27,296 nt of DNA from a virus. Below are positions 1 through 8,489 of the stretch, piece by piece. The notes beneath the pieces were generated by a model. The model did no database searches, had not been told where the DNA came from, and saw only the letters and a program-made list of their open reading frames with translations. The stretch's first letter is position 1. Every line of letters starts with the position of its first letter. Made by a program: the position numbers and the translations under genes. The DNA lies in the IMG/VR virus record IMGVR_UViG_3300007354_000014, positions 1 to 27,296 of that record, one strand, 5' to 3'.

Positions 1-206
1 TATAAGTTTACACCTTTTTGAGAAAAAAATAAAATAAAATGAAGAAATATAATTTGACGGTAAATATTGTCCCGTATTTTTTTTGTCCTAAAAGTCGCAA
101 ATAGTATGTCACAAAACTTTCCTAAAATCAACCCCCCGCATTGTTCGCGAGGGGTTTTTTCTTAGTTTATCCGCTATACAAACCTCATTCGAAGCCTCCT
201 GAAAGG
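1..206. other. AT-rich non-coding left flank
   Basis: No convincing gene is visible. The first 120 bases are strongly AT-rich with homopolymer runs, unlike the gene-dense phage sequence to the right. The stretch also holds one intrinsic terminator (listed separately). It follows the last gene of the late operon, so it may be the end of the phage or its junction with the host. No direct repeat or att-like sequence could be identified. Confidence 0.5.
130..160 (+). terminator. Intrinsic terminator, possibly bidirectional
   Basis: An AACCCC...GGGGTT stem with an inner GC/GC pair is followed by six T on the plus strand. On the minus strand the stem is followed by the weaker tract GATTTT, so it may also stop the late phage transcript, whose last gene ends at 207. 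No plus-strand gene is visible upstream within the window. Confidence 0.6.
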
Positions 207-1085
207 TCAGTAGTTGAGTACTAAAAGCTCATCCACTTGCTTGCCCTTTTCGATACCGAGGGCGCTGTAACGGGTGCTGATCGTCTCGATCCTGAAATCC
301 CGATAGAGTTCCCGGATCGCCGGGTGGTCGTTATAACTGAGCGCCCATTTCCCGGAGAACCCGCGCAGGAGATCGCGCAGTTTCTCATGATCGTCCGGTG
401 TGATCGTCACATCGTACAGGTCTTCACAGCCGTAGTACGGCGGATCGAGATAAAGAAACACGTTCGGGCGGTTGTACCTGCGAATGATCTGTTCATAGCT
501 CTCGTTCGTGATCGAGACCTTGTTCAGCCGACGGGCGAGCGCGATAATCTTCCGCTGAAGCACCGTCATCGAATTCGGCTTGAACGCGTAGGTATCGCCA
601 CGGGCCGAAAACGAATGGGCGTACTTGATATAGCACGCCGCCGCGCGTTGGACATCCGTTATAGGCTTGTTCGTTTTGAAATGCTCGAACATCGCCTCGC
701 TGTCCGGCATCAAGCGGAATTCCTTCCAAAGCTCGCGCGGGTGGTACTTCATCACATTGAACAGGTTGACCAGTTCGCCGTTCGCGTCGTTATAAATCTC
801 ATACTCGAACCAGCGCGGCTTCGATAAAAGCATCCACGCGACTCCGCCGAAAACCTCGACGAAGTACTTGATCTCGCGGGACTTGAGCGGTTTGTCCTGT
901 TCCGGGACGAACTCGCCGATACGGTCGCGCAAAAGGCGTTTCCCGCCGATCCATCCGAAGATAGCGGCAGTCGATCCTTTGATTTCCTCGGTACAATTAC
1001 CGTCTTGGGCGGACGGCCCAAAAGCCGTCCCTCCCTCTCCCGCATTCATTTGCGGGGTGTTTCTGTCGACATCCTTGTCTTTCAT
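207..1085 (-). CDS. D12-class DNA adenine (N6) methyltransferase
   Basis: Predicted S-adenosylmethionine-dependent N6-adenine DNA methyltransferase of the Dam/D12 class, 292 residues. The N-terminal AdoMet-binding segment is IFGWIGGKR (residues 42-50), equivalent to the family's KWAGGK motif, and the catalytic motif DPPY is at 214-217 in VFLYLDPPYYG. The start at 1085 has a strong AAGGAGG about ten bases upstream. Residues about 14-32 (GEGGTAFGPSAQDG region) are encoded by a short inverted repeat (GGACGGC at 1011-1017 with GCCGTCC at 1024-1030). They precede the enzyme fold, so the repeat seems to have extended the N-terminus in frame. It is the last gene of the late operon, the position of the Mu DNA-modification gene mom, which suggests protection of progeny DNA from restriction. 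The recognition sequence cannot be predicted. Confidence 0.9.
   Translation of the reverse strand: MKDKDVDRNTPQMNAGEGGTAFGPSAQDGNCTEEIKGSTAAIFGWIGGKRLLRDRIGEFVPEQDKPLKSREIKYFVEVFGGVAWMLLSKPRWFEYEIYNDANGELVNLFNVMKYHPRELWKEFRLMPDSEAMFEHFKTNKPITDVQRAAACYIKYAHSFSARGDTYAFKPNSMTVLQRKIIALARRLNKVSITNESYEQIIRRYNRPNVFLYLDPPYYGCEDLYDVTITPDDHEKLRDLLRGFSGKWALSYNDHPAIRELYRDFRIETISTRYSALGIEKGKQVDELLVLNY
1011..1030. repeat. Short inverted repeat inside methylase N-terminus
   Basis: GGACGGC and GCCGTCC are separated by six bases. The repeat lies in frame in the non-conserved N-terminal extension of the methyltransferase. It is not a member of the R1-R12 family. Confidence 0.5.
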
Positions 1086-1115
1086 AACTCTATTCCTCCT
1101 TGAATAGTTATTGAC

Positions 1116-1349
1116 TTAAATCTGTCTCCCTCCGACTCCCACGATGGGAGAAGTCCCGCGGGAACATGGATGTTCAGGAGCGGGGCTTGGCTTTTTTTCT
1201 ATCGCCGCCGGGGTTACCGAAGTGTCATATTTATTCCTCTCCGCGTATTCCTGTTTCTTCCCCTCATTCCAGCACTGCACCGGACGGTAGTATCCGACTA
1301 TCCTGCTGTATACCTCCGTCGGCATTACGAGCTTTCCGCGACACTTCAT
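1116..1349 (-). CDS. Stand-alone NrdD-type glycyl-radical domain protein
   Basis: A 77-residue protein that resembles only the C-terminal end of class III anaerobic ribonucleotide reductase (NrdD). The block EVYSRIVGYYRPVQCWNEGK (12-31) continues into KQEYAER, and RIVGY (16-20) would carry the glycyl radical at Gly19. The catalytic barrel of NrdD (usually 600-700 residues) is absent. Small free-standing proteins of this kind are known in anaerobes and are usually annotated as anaerobic ribonucleoside-triphosphate reductase. By analogy with GrcA/YfiD, the spare glycyl-radical part for pyruvate formate-lyase, it could repair or replace the radical domain of host NrdD; that role is inference. 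It starts seven bases after the tail-fibre stop with a weak ribosome-binding site, and an alternative start is Met9. The last ~20 residues (PEHPCSRGTSPIVGVGG) are encoded by repeat R1, so the original C-terminus was replaced or extended. Confidence 0.65.
   Translation of the reverse strand: MKCRGKLVMPTEVYSRIVGYYRPVQCWNEGKKQEYAERNKYDTSVTPAAIEKKPSPAPEHPCSRGTSPIVGVGGRQI
1130..1187 (-). repeat. Palindromic repeat R1 (family R)
   Basis: Plus-strand order: CTCCGAC, stem CTCCCA/TGGGAG, then an outer stem CCCGC/GCGGG enclosing GAACAT/ATGTTC. It lies in frame in the 3' end of the glycyl-radical gene. In the gene's direction it ends GTCGGAGG, but no start codon follows at ribosome-binding distance. 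Confidence 0.85.
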
Positions 1350-1355
1350 ATCGTT

Positions 1356-2690
1356 CTACGTCTTGATAATATAATTCACGTTGACGTTCTTCGGACGGCT
1401 TTCGCTCGACGTTCTCGGCGTGCCGTTCGTACCATCGGTCACCGGCGTCGAACTCGGAACGTTTGCGACCAGCGTCGTTTCCGTAACACCGTACATTTTA
1501 TCACGCGCGCCGCTGGCGGCTCCGAAATAAGCAGGCGTCGTGTGCTTGTGACCCTGAAACGCGTCAGCTTCGTAAGAACCGACATTGTCGCCGGTCGCGC
1601 CGCCGGTCTTGAGCGCGGTACGTGTTCCGGCATTCGGATCGACCCCGGCGCCCCCATCTTTCCCGCGAAGGAACTGCCCGCGAAGGTCGGGAACGTTGAA
1701 ATGCGTGCCGTCAGCCGCTCCGAAACTCGTCCCGATCACCGCGAAAAGATCGGTATAATCCGCCCGGAGATACGAAGTACCGTTACAGAGCAGATACCCG
1801 GTAGGTGCGGCGGCTCCTCCGAACGGCAGGATCGTCCCGGACGGCACGAGAAACGCCGAACTTTTACCGCCGAGCATAATGGAGTTGATCGCGTCGAACT
1901 CCTCCGAAAGCGGAATATCGTCGCCGGAATAGGCGAACACAGTCTTGCATTCCCTGACAGCCGTGTATTGGTAAGTCCCGTTACTCCGCCGTTGGGAAAC
2001 AATGATGAAGACGTTAGTAGCGTATTCGACCCAATCTCCGGGATTTGCCGGAAACTCCGCTTCGAAAATAATGAAATCCGACAGCGAACGGTATTTCCTA
2101 TCCGCCATCGCTTTCAGGTTATCTTCGATCAGCGACGGGTAAACCCGAGTTCGGGCGATAAAGTTTCGGAAACTCCCGGCGGGGATGGTCTCACCGTCGA
2201 ATAGAGCCGAATTCTTGAATTGACGGCTATTGCCGATGATCTGTCCGCGGTCGATTTTCCCGCGCCTCGTTCCACCGGTACTGTCCGGGATCAGGAGCGT
2301 CATTCCCTCATCGGTGTAGACCGTAAACCAGAACGGAGTACCGTAAAGTTCGGAAATACTCTCTACCTTCCAATAGAACGTATCGCTCGTGCTGAAATTG
2401 AGGGTGAGAGCGATCCCGGCGAATACCGCGAACTCGGCGGCTGTTTTTAACACGGCCGGAAACTGGAAAAAGTCCAGGTAACGGATCACGGCCGCCTTTG
2501 CGTAAAGGTGCTCCTCGATTGTCCCGCTTTTCTTGATCGTCGAGAAAAAAAGTTCTTCAGTTCCATTGGGAGTTTGCACAACGGTATTATTTGCGTTCTC
2601 ATAGCTTGAGAATAGGCGTTCGAGGATCAGCCGCGACGCGTCGTTCGGTATCCGCGCCCCTTCCGCCTCCGGGCATACGAATTTCATCAT
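1356..2690 (-). CDS. Tail fibre with phage tail-collar domain
   Basis: Predicted distal tail fibre of 444 residues. The C-terminal third is a classic phage tail-collar domain: SGTILPFGGAAAPTGYLLCN, then DLFAVIGTSFG, then FNVPDLRGQFLRG. A variable segment follows with GHKH and the usual terminal NVNYIIKT. The first ~280 residues are not recognised and should connect to the tail. Two consecutive ATG codons open the frame; the second (2687) gives MKFVCPEAEG. The upstream purine stretch GGGGG is a modest ribosome-binding site. It sits downstream of the tail spike and upstream of the cargo genes. Host-receptor binding is the expected role. Confidence 0.85.
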   Translation of the reverse strand: MMKFVCPEAEGARIPNDASRLILERLFSSYENANNTVVQTPNGTEELFFSTIKKSGTIEEHLYAKAAVIRYLDFFQFPAVLKTAAEFAVFAGIALTLNFSTSDTFYWKVESISELYGTPFWFTVYTDEGMTLLIPDSTGGTRRGKIDRGQIIGNSRQFKNSALFDGETIPAGSFRNFIARTRVYPSLIEDNLKAMADRKYRSLSDFIIFEAEFPANPGDWVEYATNVFIIVSQRRSNGTYQYTAVRECKTVFAYSGDDIPLSEEFDAINSIMLGGKSSAFLVPSGTILPFGGAAAPTGYLLCNGTSYLRADYTDLFAVIGTSFGAADGTHFNVPDLRGQFLRGKDGGAGVDPNAGTRTALKTGGATGDNVGSYEADAFQGHKHTTPAYFGAASGARDKMYGVTETTLVANVPSSTPVTDGTNGTPRTSSESRPKNVNVNYIIKT

Positions 2691-2724
2691 AAAAATCCCC
2701 CGTCATGGTGAGCTCGCCGAACCA

Positions 2725-4347
2725 TCATAGTACTATCACCTTGCTCGTCTTGTCCTGATAGGTCAGGCTCCCAACCATTTCCGAATCGTCCCATGCGTCG
2801 TAATTCCGCACTTCCACGTCGTCCGGCGTCTCGAATATCTGGAAGCAGAACGTGATTTCGTATTCTTTCCCGTTCCAGTAGTCGCCGAAGATGGTCGGAT
2901 AAAGACGGTTGTTATGCCATGCGAAGACTGTCTTTTCGGTTGCATCGAGGACATTCTCCGCGACGATTAAAAACGACGTGTCTTTCCGGTAATCATATTC
3001 GGTTTCGCCGTCATACAAACGGAGGTCGATGATCGTTTTCCCGACCAAAACCGCTTCTTCCTCCGTCCGGCGGATCACGAGGCAGTCGTCCATGTCGAAA
3101 TGCTTGTGTGCGTCGTCTACCGGATGGAATTCGACGAAATCGACCTTGTAGTATTTCCGGGTGATGCTTCCACGGACTCCACGGATCGTCTTGCGGATCG
3201 GCGTGAAAATGGCGGCGAGGTTAGAATAAAGCGCCGTATTCGTGATCTTAGCGAGATCGAGTTCCGGCCACGTAACGAGCGGGTCGAACACATCAAACAC
3301 CAGTGGGAAGGGTATAAGTTTGTAATTAGAAATATAATTAATGTATATTTCTACCCCTTTTGCATAGATTGGAATATTATTATTATTTAAAGGTGCAAAA
3401 CCAACTAATAAATTTTCGAGATAACAGTTTTGGAAATTTATAAATGTACCCGCCACACCCCCTTGAAATTGTATGTGCGCTTTGTCCGCATTATTACATA
3501 TAAAATAACAATTTTTATAAAGTCGTTCTTGGGCTGGGGCGGCCTGAAATTGACAATAATACGTTTCGCCCGTATCGATAATGAGCATGTTGTTTTCAAA
3601 GACGAATCCATCTGTACTGTACGTGAATTCTATACCGCAATAAGCCACTGACGATGAGGTTATTCGGAATATACACTGTTGTGCTAATTGAATATCCACA
3701 CCTACAGAATTACCTATCGTAATATCGCAAAACTGAAAACTTTGGCGTTTCGGCGGCGGTGAATAGGCAGTCGAAGTTAAAACGTAAATCGCATTAACAA
3801 CTATAAGTTTATCATAAAAAACATTGTGATTATATCGTAAGGTACCAAGATCGAGATGATCACTGGTTATCTCATTGTATACGTTAAGTTTAATTCCCAT
3901 AATGACGACAGCCGTATGGGCGCCCGTTTTGGTCGTATTCGCCGTAATATAAAACGGTCCCGTCGGATCGTTCGTTTTCCACACGACGAGGTATTTCCCG
4001 TTCGCGAGTGCCGAAAGGTCTATTTCCCCGCTCGCGGGCGCGTCCACAATCACATATCCTTCGCCGATGAGGCGAGTGTACTCCGCCTGCACATCGATAA
4101 AGCGGTTTGTAATTGTATCCGTCCAGAAATCGCGCTTTCTGAGGTTCTGGACTAAAAAATCTCTTGGATTATATTCCGGCATGACTATACCCTCCTTATT
4201 ATTCTGAAAACCCGTCACTCCGCAGTCGTCGAGCGCATCCGAGACGCCGCATCCGCCCAGCACCGCGATCAGCCCGAAGAATGCGGCCGCGCAAACCATC
4301 CATAAAACGATCCCTAAAATACCGCTCAAACATCCTTTTCTTTCCAT
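2725..4347 (-). CDS. Lipoprotein leader fused in frame to a tail-spike/beta-helix protein
   Basis: One continuous frame holds two apparent units. From MERKGCL (4347, preceded by GGGGAG) there is a basic N-terminus, a hydrophobic core and a lipobox LGGC with Cys33, so this would be a Gram-negative-type lipoprotein leader of 55 residues. The frame has no stop and runs into MPEYNPRDFLVQNL, which has its own strong AAGGAGGG and is the more likely start of the virion protein (4182). The main body has asparagine- and aromatic-rich rungs (KNCYFICNNADKAHIQFQGG, FINFQNCYLEN) typical of a right-handed beta-helix tail spike. The central part (about 3300-3900) is visibly AT-rich compared with both ends, as expected of an exchanged receptor-binding module. 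It lies between tape measure and collar fibre. A start at 4377 is also open but adds only ten residues without a better ribosome-binding site. A lost stop codon between two former genes is an alternative to a true fusion. Confidence 0.7.
   Translation of the reverse strand: MERKGCLSGILGIVLWMVCAAAFFGLIAVLGGCGVSDALDDCGVTGFQNNKEGIVMPEYNPRDFLVQNLRKRDFWTDTITNRFIDVQAEYTRLIGEGYVIVDAPASGEIDLSALANGKYLVVWKTNDPTGPFYITANTTKTGAHTAVVIMGIKLNVYNEITSDHLDLGTLRYNHNVFYDKLIVVNAIYVLTSTAYSPPPKRQSFQFCDITIGNSVGVDIQLAQQCIFRITSSSVAYCGIEFTYSTDGFVFENNMLIIDTGETYYCQFQAAPAQERLYKNCYFICNNADKAHIQFQGGVAGTFINFQNCYLENLLVGFAPLNNNNIPIYAKGVEIYINYISNYKLIPFPLVFDVFDPLVTWPELDLAKITNTALYSNLAAIFTPIRKTIRGVRGSITRKYYKVDFVEFHPVDDAHKHFDMDDCLVIRRTEEEAVLVGKTIIDLRLYDGETEYDYRKDTSFLIVAENVLDATEKTVFAWHNNRLYPTIFGDYWNGKEYEITFCFQIFETPDDVEVRNYDAWDDSEMVGSLTYQDKTSKVIVL
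4180..4193 (-). promoter_or_regulatory. Internal ribosome-binding site and second start of the tail spike
   Basis: In the gene's direction AAGGAGGG is followed by TATAGTC and ATG (4182-4180), an ideal spacing, inside the open frame of the lipoprotein-spike gene. It would give a 485-residue spike without the lipoprotein leader. Confidence 0.7.
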
Positions 4348-4390
4348 TTTAATAACTCCCCGGACACCAAACGTCACAGTGAGCGCTTGT

Positions 4391-4408
4391 CCCGACTTCC
4401 CTGTCGGG
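4391..4408. repeat. Short hairpin between tape measure and spike genes
   Basis: CCCGAC and GTCGGG are separated by TTCCCT. No T-run follows on either strand, so it is not a clear terminator. It lies in the gap between spike and tape measure and is not an R-family copy. Confidence 0.4.
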
Positions 4409-4429
4409 ATGTCTAACTGCGAGGTGCCC

Positions 4430-7400
4430 TTATAAATTATTCGTCTTATTCAATACCGCAGGCGCGTCCATATCCTCGCCGAATGCCTCGTTGAACGTCA
4501 GATGAATCCCGCCGTAAACGTTGCGCGTACTCCCAATCAACTGTTCCCTCACCCCCAACTGCGCCAATTCCGCCGCCGCCTGCGCCTGATTGTATCCCCG
4601 CTGTTCATACTCCGTCATCGCCCGGCGGATCTGATACAAGTTTTCGGTGTCGAAACTCGCGCCGTCGATCAATTTCCGCAGTTCCTCGGTAAGCGTGATC
4701 TGGTTCTGAATTTCCTCGGAGATGGATTTGTTCATATCGAGACGTTCCGCTTCGAGGTTCGCGATCTCGGTCTGCAGGCCGATCCAGTCGAGCGAACCTT
4801 CCTCCGCGAGCGCGAGAAGTTCCCGCGTCGCTTCGATCTGCGCGGCAATGTTTTCAAGCTGTGCCTGGTGATTTGCGAGGTACGCGTCCGACCCCTCTTC
4901 GAGCGACGCTTCCTGCGCCTGCAGGAGCGTCATCCGGGCGTCGAGGACGTTCAACGCGGTTTGCGGGTCGTAGGTCGAAATGTCTTCCCCGTACTGTTCG
5001 AGCGTCGCTATCGCGTCCGATATTTCACCCGACGCGTCTTTCAATGCGCCGAACTGATCGATCAGCGAGTCGATGCTTGTCCCGGCGGCGTCCATCCGCT
5101 CGTTGAACATATCCATCGCCTCTTTCATTCTTCCGCCGGTCATTTCCGACATCATCACGTTCCAGTCGTCCTGCGTGATAAATCCCCAGTCCCGCGCCTG
5201 CGAGACTGCTTTCTTAAAATTCTCACGGTCTTCGTCCCGCACCCACGAATTGAAAATCCCCTGATCCACGTCCACGCCGGACATCAGGTTCGAAATATCG
5301 GTGACGGATTTTTTCTTTTCCGCGAGATTGTCGATAGCCGCGTCCACGTCGTTCAGGTTCTGCACGATCCCGTCGGTATTGATCTCGACCTGATTCAGCC
5401 CCAGTCCCGCGAGAATCGTGTTCAGCCCGGCGACCGTTTCCTCGACATCGGTCTGCATGATTTCAAGGTTCGCTTCGAGCTGTACTTGTTCCGCTTCCAG
5501 CTCGTTCTTCGTCGTCTCGCCGTCATTGCTGTGAATCCGCTGGATCAGCGCGAGCGTGTCAGCGACAGCGCCCAATATCGTGTTGTACCTCTCGGTGATC
5601 GCGTTGAGCTTCTCGACCTGAGCTACGACACTTTCCCACCCCGACGACATCTTTAAGGGCGGAGTGAGCGCGGCGATTAACGCACCGCCGAGTTCGAGTA
5701 CGATTGCGATGATCGCGCCGATCGGGCCCAGAGCCGCCGCGCCTTCGACTTTCAGCATCGTCAGGATCACCGACAGGATTTCGCCCGTCTGCGCGATGCC
5801 GGACGCGACTTTTGATACTCCTTCCGGCACTTCCGCGCCGAAAAGTTCGGTCAGGCTTTTAACCTTGCCGAGCAGTTCCTCGACCTGTTCGAGGGTCACT
5901 GCCTGTTCGTCATTCACGGTTCTAATCATTCCCTTATGATCTGATACCCGTTCGATGATACGTCCTTCGATATTAAGGAGGGATTCTGCTGTTTTTCCGA
6001 TTTCAGCTTCGAGTTTGGCTTGTTTTTCCTTGTTCTCAAGGATTGCCTGTTCGTTTTTGTAGTATTCCGTCGTATCGACAGTCAGTCCCGCGCGAATTTT
6101 CAGAAGAACTGCTTCCTGATCTTTCAGGTTTTGGATCAGTTCGATATTCCAGACATTCTGGGTTTTCAGGTACTCGTATTGCGCTTTAAGGCGTTCGAGT
6201 TCCATTTCTTCTGGCGTTTTTCCTTTATTATCATCCGTCGGATATGTAGTTTTTGGTGGAGTTGTACCCTTAGTATCTTTTAAGTTTTTTACTGTGTCTT
6301 GGAGTTTCTTTAAGAATTCTTCTTTACCGGCCATCGGACCGAGTTGCTCTGAAATTGCATCGATAGTAAACATTCCATCTTTAATAGCCACTGCGAACTG
6401 AGTATAAAACTGGTTGAGATCGCCAAGCATCTTAGATTCATTTTCGCCCATTTTCACTTTCATGGCAGTCATGTTTTTCATCGACATGTCATAAAAGTTT
6501 TTGAATTTGAATCCGGGCTTATCGGAAAATGTTTTCTCGGCAAGAACCTGATAAGTCATATTATCGAATACAAACTGGGTTGAAATATCTTTTACACCCT
6601 TGTCGTATTGTTTCTTCATATCTACAAGTTTTTTCTGATAGGCCTCGAAATATTTTTTAGCCTTATCGAAAACTGCGTCCGGTTTTCCAGATAACTCATA
6701 GACACCATATCCTTGACGCGGATCGTAAGGAACCTGAACTTTCGCGATTTCAGAATATGTTTTCTCGTACATTGCCTTAAAATCGACGAGAGCATTTTCG
6801 AGCTGGCCTTCGAGCAGGTATTTCGTAGCTTCGAGGGTTGTTTTTTGGGATTCGGTCAGCTTACCGTGTGATTTTGCCAGTTCATCGACCACATCTTTAT
6901 ATTTGATGTAAGTAGAAATCAAAGTTCCTGTCACTGTGTTTAAGGATTTCTCTTCTCCGAATGTTTCGTTTATCCGCGATATGATCCCGCCGAAAATCGG
7001 CATCAGCTTTTGCCCGAGCTCGACCTTCATATCCTCGAGATGTGCGTTTAGGATTTTCTGTTGATTTGCGAAACTGTCTTCCGTCCTCTCGAAATCGCCC
7101 ATCGCTTTCGCGCTCTGCTCCATAATCAGCTTCAGCGTCACCTGTGCCTGCGTCTGCTTGTCGAGGCCGTCCTTTCCGACCTTGTACCCGAGCGCGAGCG
7201 CCTTCTGTTTCAGGTCCGTTTCGCTGATTTTAACACCTAAGCTGACGAGCGCGTCACGTTCGCCGAGCATCGCCTTGGTGATAATTTCCGATGCGTGCGC
7301 GGCTCCGCCCTGCAGGTTCTGGAAGCTGGCGAGATCGGCGGAAAGCTTCTGCACTTCCATCGATAGATCGAGCGCGGAATCCTCCGAGAATTGAAATCCT

Positions 7401-7783
7401 ACCAGCAGGTCGCCGGTCGCGGCGAGGAGCTTTTCCGCTTCCATCGCGGACATCCCGTAGCCGTTCTTGAGTTCGGTTGCCATTGCTTGCGCGGCGGACT
7501 CGATGCTCGAGAACACCGTGAGAAACTTCGAGTGCGTTTCCTCGAACTGGCTCGCTTTGTTGACCGCGTCGACAATCACTTCGCTTGCGTTGCGGAACGC
7601 TTCGCCGATCATCTGCCCGGCCATCACCGCCCCGGCCTGCAGGTTCATAATCCCGCCGAGCGCTTCATTTTCAGCCGCCTCACCAAGTCCGCCGGTCATA
7701 TCCCGCACTTTCCCCATCGCCTGCTCGTACTGTCCGCTTTCAAGAAGTAACCTGATTTCGACAATTCTACTGTCTAACACCAT
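4430..7783 (-). CDS. Tail tape measure protein
   Basis: The longest gene in the window (1117 residues), following the chaperone-type gene, as tape measures do. Its length sets tail length and it is expected to thread the tail tube. The N-terminal third has the alpha-helical tape-measure core: FEETHSKFLTVFSS, a GMSAMEAEKLLAATGDLL segment, then LGVKISETDLKQKALALGY and KLMPIFGGII. The middle and C-terminal parts are long heptad-rich coiled coils (EELLGKVKSL, NLEAERLDMNKSISEEIQNQ). A hydrophobic stretch near residues 675-705 (LGPIGAIIAIVLELGGALIA) could insert in the host membrane. The start overlaps the previous gene by 17 bases and has GCGGGGG upstream. The part from about 5920 to 6960 is more AT-rich than the flanks, suggesting an exchanged segment. 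Confidence 0.9.
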   Translation of the reverse strand: MVLDSRIVEIRLLLESGQYEQAMGKVRDMTGGLGEAAENEALGGIMNLQAGAVMAGQMIGEAFRNASEVIVDAVNKASQFEETHSKFLTVFSSIESAAQAMATELKNGYGMSAMEAEKLLAATGDLLVGFQFSEDSALDLSMEVQKLSADLASFQNLQGGAAHASEIITKAMLGERDALVSLGVKISETDLKQKALALGYKVGKDGLDKQTQAQVTLKLIMEQSAKAMGDFERTEDSFANQQKILNAHLEDMKVELGQKLMPIFGGIISRINETFGEEKSLNTVTGTLISTYIKYKDVVDELAKSHGKLTESQKTTLEATKYLLEGQLENALVDFKAMYEKTYSEIAKVQVPYDPRQGYGVYELSGKPDAVFDKAKKYFEAYQKKLVDMKKQYDKGVKDISTQFVFDNMTYQVLAEKTFSDKPGFKFKNFYDMSMKNMTAMKVKMGENESKMLGDLNQFYTQFAVAIKDGMFTIDAISEQLGPMAGKEEFLKKLQDTVKNLKDTKGTTPPKTTYPTDDNKGKTPEEMELERLKAQYEYLKTQNVWNIELIQNLKDQEAVLLKIRAGLTVDTTEYYKNEQAILENKEKQAKLEAEIGKTAESLLNIEGRIIERVSDHKGMIRTVNDEQAVTLEQVEELLGKVKSLTELFGAEVPEGVSKVASGIAQTGEILSVILTMLKVEGAAALGPIGAIIAIVLELGGALIAALTPPLKMSSGWESVVAQVEKLNAITERYNTILGAVADTLALIQRIHSNDGETTKNELEAEQVQLEANLEIMQTDVEETVAGLNTILAGLGLNQVEINTDGIVQNLNDVDAAIDNLAEKKKSVTDISNLMSGVDVDQGIFNSWVRDEDRENFKKAVSQARDWGFITQDDWNVMMSEMTGGRMKEAMDMFNERMDAAGTSIDSLIDQFGALKDASGEISDAIATLEQYGEDISTYDPQTALNVLDARMTLLQAQEASLEEGSDAYLANHQAQLENIAAQIEATRELLALAEEGSLDWIGLQTEIANLEAERLDMNKSISEEIQNQITLTEELRKLIDGASFDTENLYQIRRAMTEYEQRGYNQAQAAAELAQLGVREQLIGSTRNVYGGIHLTFNEAFGEDMDAPAVLNKTNNL

Positions 7784-8423
7784 AATTACCCCCGCAGTAC
7801 TTTTCTTCGAGCCGCTTTCGTTCTTTTGCGGAAATATTTTTTTGTCGAGCCGTCACCTTGCCGGTGTTGCTGTCGCTGTCGAATTCCTCGAGCCGGTCGA
7901 TAATCGTCTGCGGCGAGTGCTGCACCGCCGCCATGTCGGCCATTTGAATCAGGTCGCGGCGGGAAAACGAACGGATCATCGTCTGGATTTCTCCGGGATA
8001 CATCGCGAGCACGTCCGATTTTTTATACCCGTGCTCGGCGAATAACGCATAAAGGTTCTGGAGCCAATCCTCGTCATATTTCTTTTCCGGTGTTTCATTA
8101 TCCTCTTTTGTCTGCCGCCGGTTCATTTCATCCGCGGCGGCGTATATCGTCTCGTAGTCCGCTTCGGTAATTTCGAGAGTTTTCAGATTCCATACGACGA
8201 GTTCGGAGATATGGATAAGCGTTTTTCTCCGTTCCGCCAACGTATCTCCAATTCTGTAAAGAACGTTTACAAGCGGTTTTTTCGCGGTTTCAAGAATCTT
8301 TAAATACCCCGATAATACGTCGAAATCGAGCAGTTCGCCAAGCGTCAGCTTTTTTATGCGCGCCGTCTTGCCGTTTTCCAGCGCGATCTCTTTGTAAATA
8401 TCCATCGAATCATAAATACTCAT
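7767..8423 (-). CDS. Probable tail assembly chaperone
   Basis: A 218-residue acidic, mostly helical protein between tail tube and tape measure, the slot of tail assembly chaperones in siphovirus-like tails. The N-terminus (IALENGKTARIKKLTLGELL) is an initial beta unit feeding a helical domain. The C-terminal half includes YALFAEHGYKKSDVLAMYPG followed by helices and a basic tail. No slippery heptamer in the proper frame was found, so a classical G/GT-type frameshift product is not supported. Its ribosome-binding site GGAGG is the end of repeat R2, eight bases before ATG. The call rests on gene order and general character; the family was not recognised by sequence. Confidence 0.6.
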   Translation of the reverse strand: MSIYDSMDIYKEIALENGKTARIKKLTLGELLDFDVLSGYLKILETAKKPLVNVLYRIGDTLAERRKTLIHISELVVWNLKTLEITEADYETIYAAADEMNRRQTKEDNETPEKKYDEDWLQNLYALFAEHGYKKSDVLAMYPGEIQTMIRSFSRRDLIQMADMAAVQHSPQTIIDRLEEFDSDSNTGKVTARQKNISAKERKRLEEKYCGGNYGVRQ

Positions 8424-8431
8424 AAAACCTG

Positions 8432-8489
8432 CCTCCGACCCCCAAGGAGGGGGGAAGTGCCGCGCGAAGGCATGGATGCCGAAGCCGGC
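8432..8489 (-). repeat. Palindromic repeat R2 (family R)
   Basis: CTCCGAC, a C-rich/G-rich first stem, then outer stem GCCG/CGGC enclosing GGCAT/ATGCC. In transcription direction it ends GTCGGAGG, and that GGAGG is the Shine-Dalgarno of the chaperone gene at 8423. Confidence 0.85.

Noticed and set aside
1-206. Phage attachment site or transposable-phage end
   Set aside because: AT-rich composition and the terminator fit an element border, but no direct repeat, terminal inverted repeat or integrase site could be identified within the window.
1170-2204. Long plus-strand ORF (344 codons) opposite the tail-collar fibre
   Set aside because: It is a shadow of a well-supported gene: the minus strand has tail-collar motifs, while the plus product is arginine-rich with no recognisable domain or ribosome-binding site. 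The same applies to long plus frames opposite tape measure, portal fusion and terminase.
4347-4377. Upstream start of the lipoprotein-spike gene (MTFGVRGVIK)
   Set aside because: No better ribosome-binding site. The start at 4347 with GGGGAG gives a proper signal sequence.
7767-8423. Programmed frameshift in the tail chaperone gene (G/GT type)
   Set aside because: The A-rich stretch near the middle does not form a slippery heptamer in the zero frame, and no long overlapping frame extends from the gene end.
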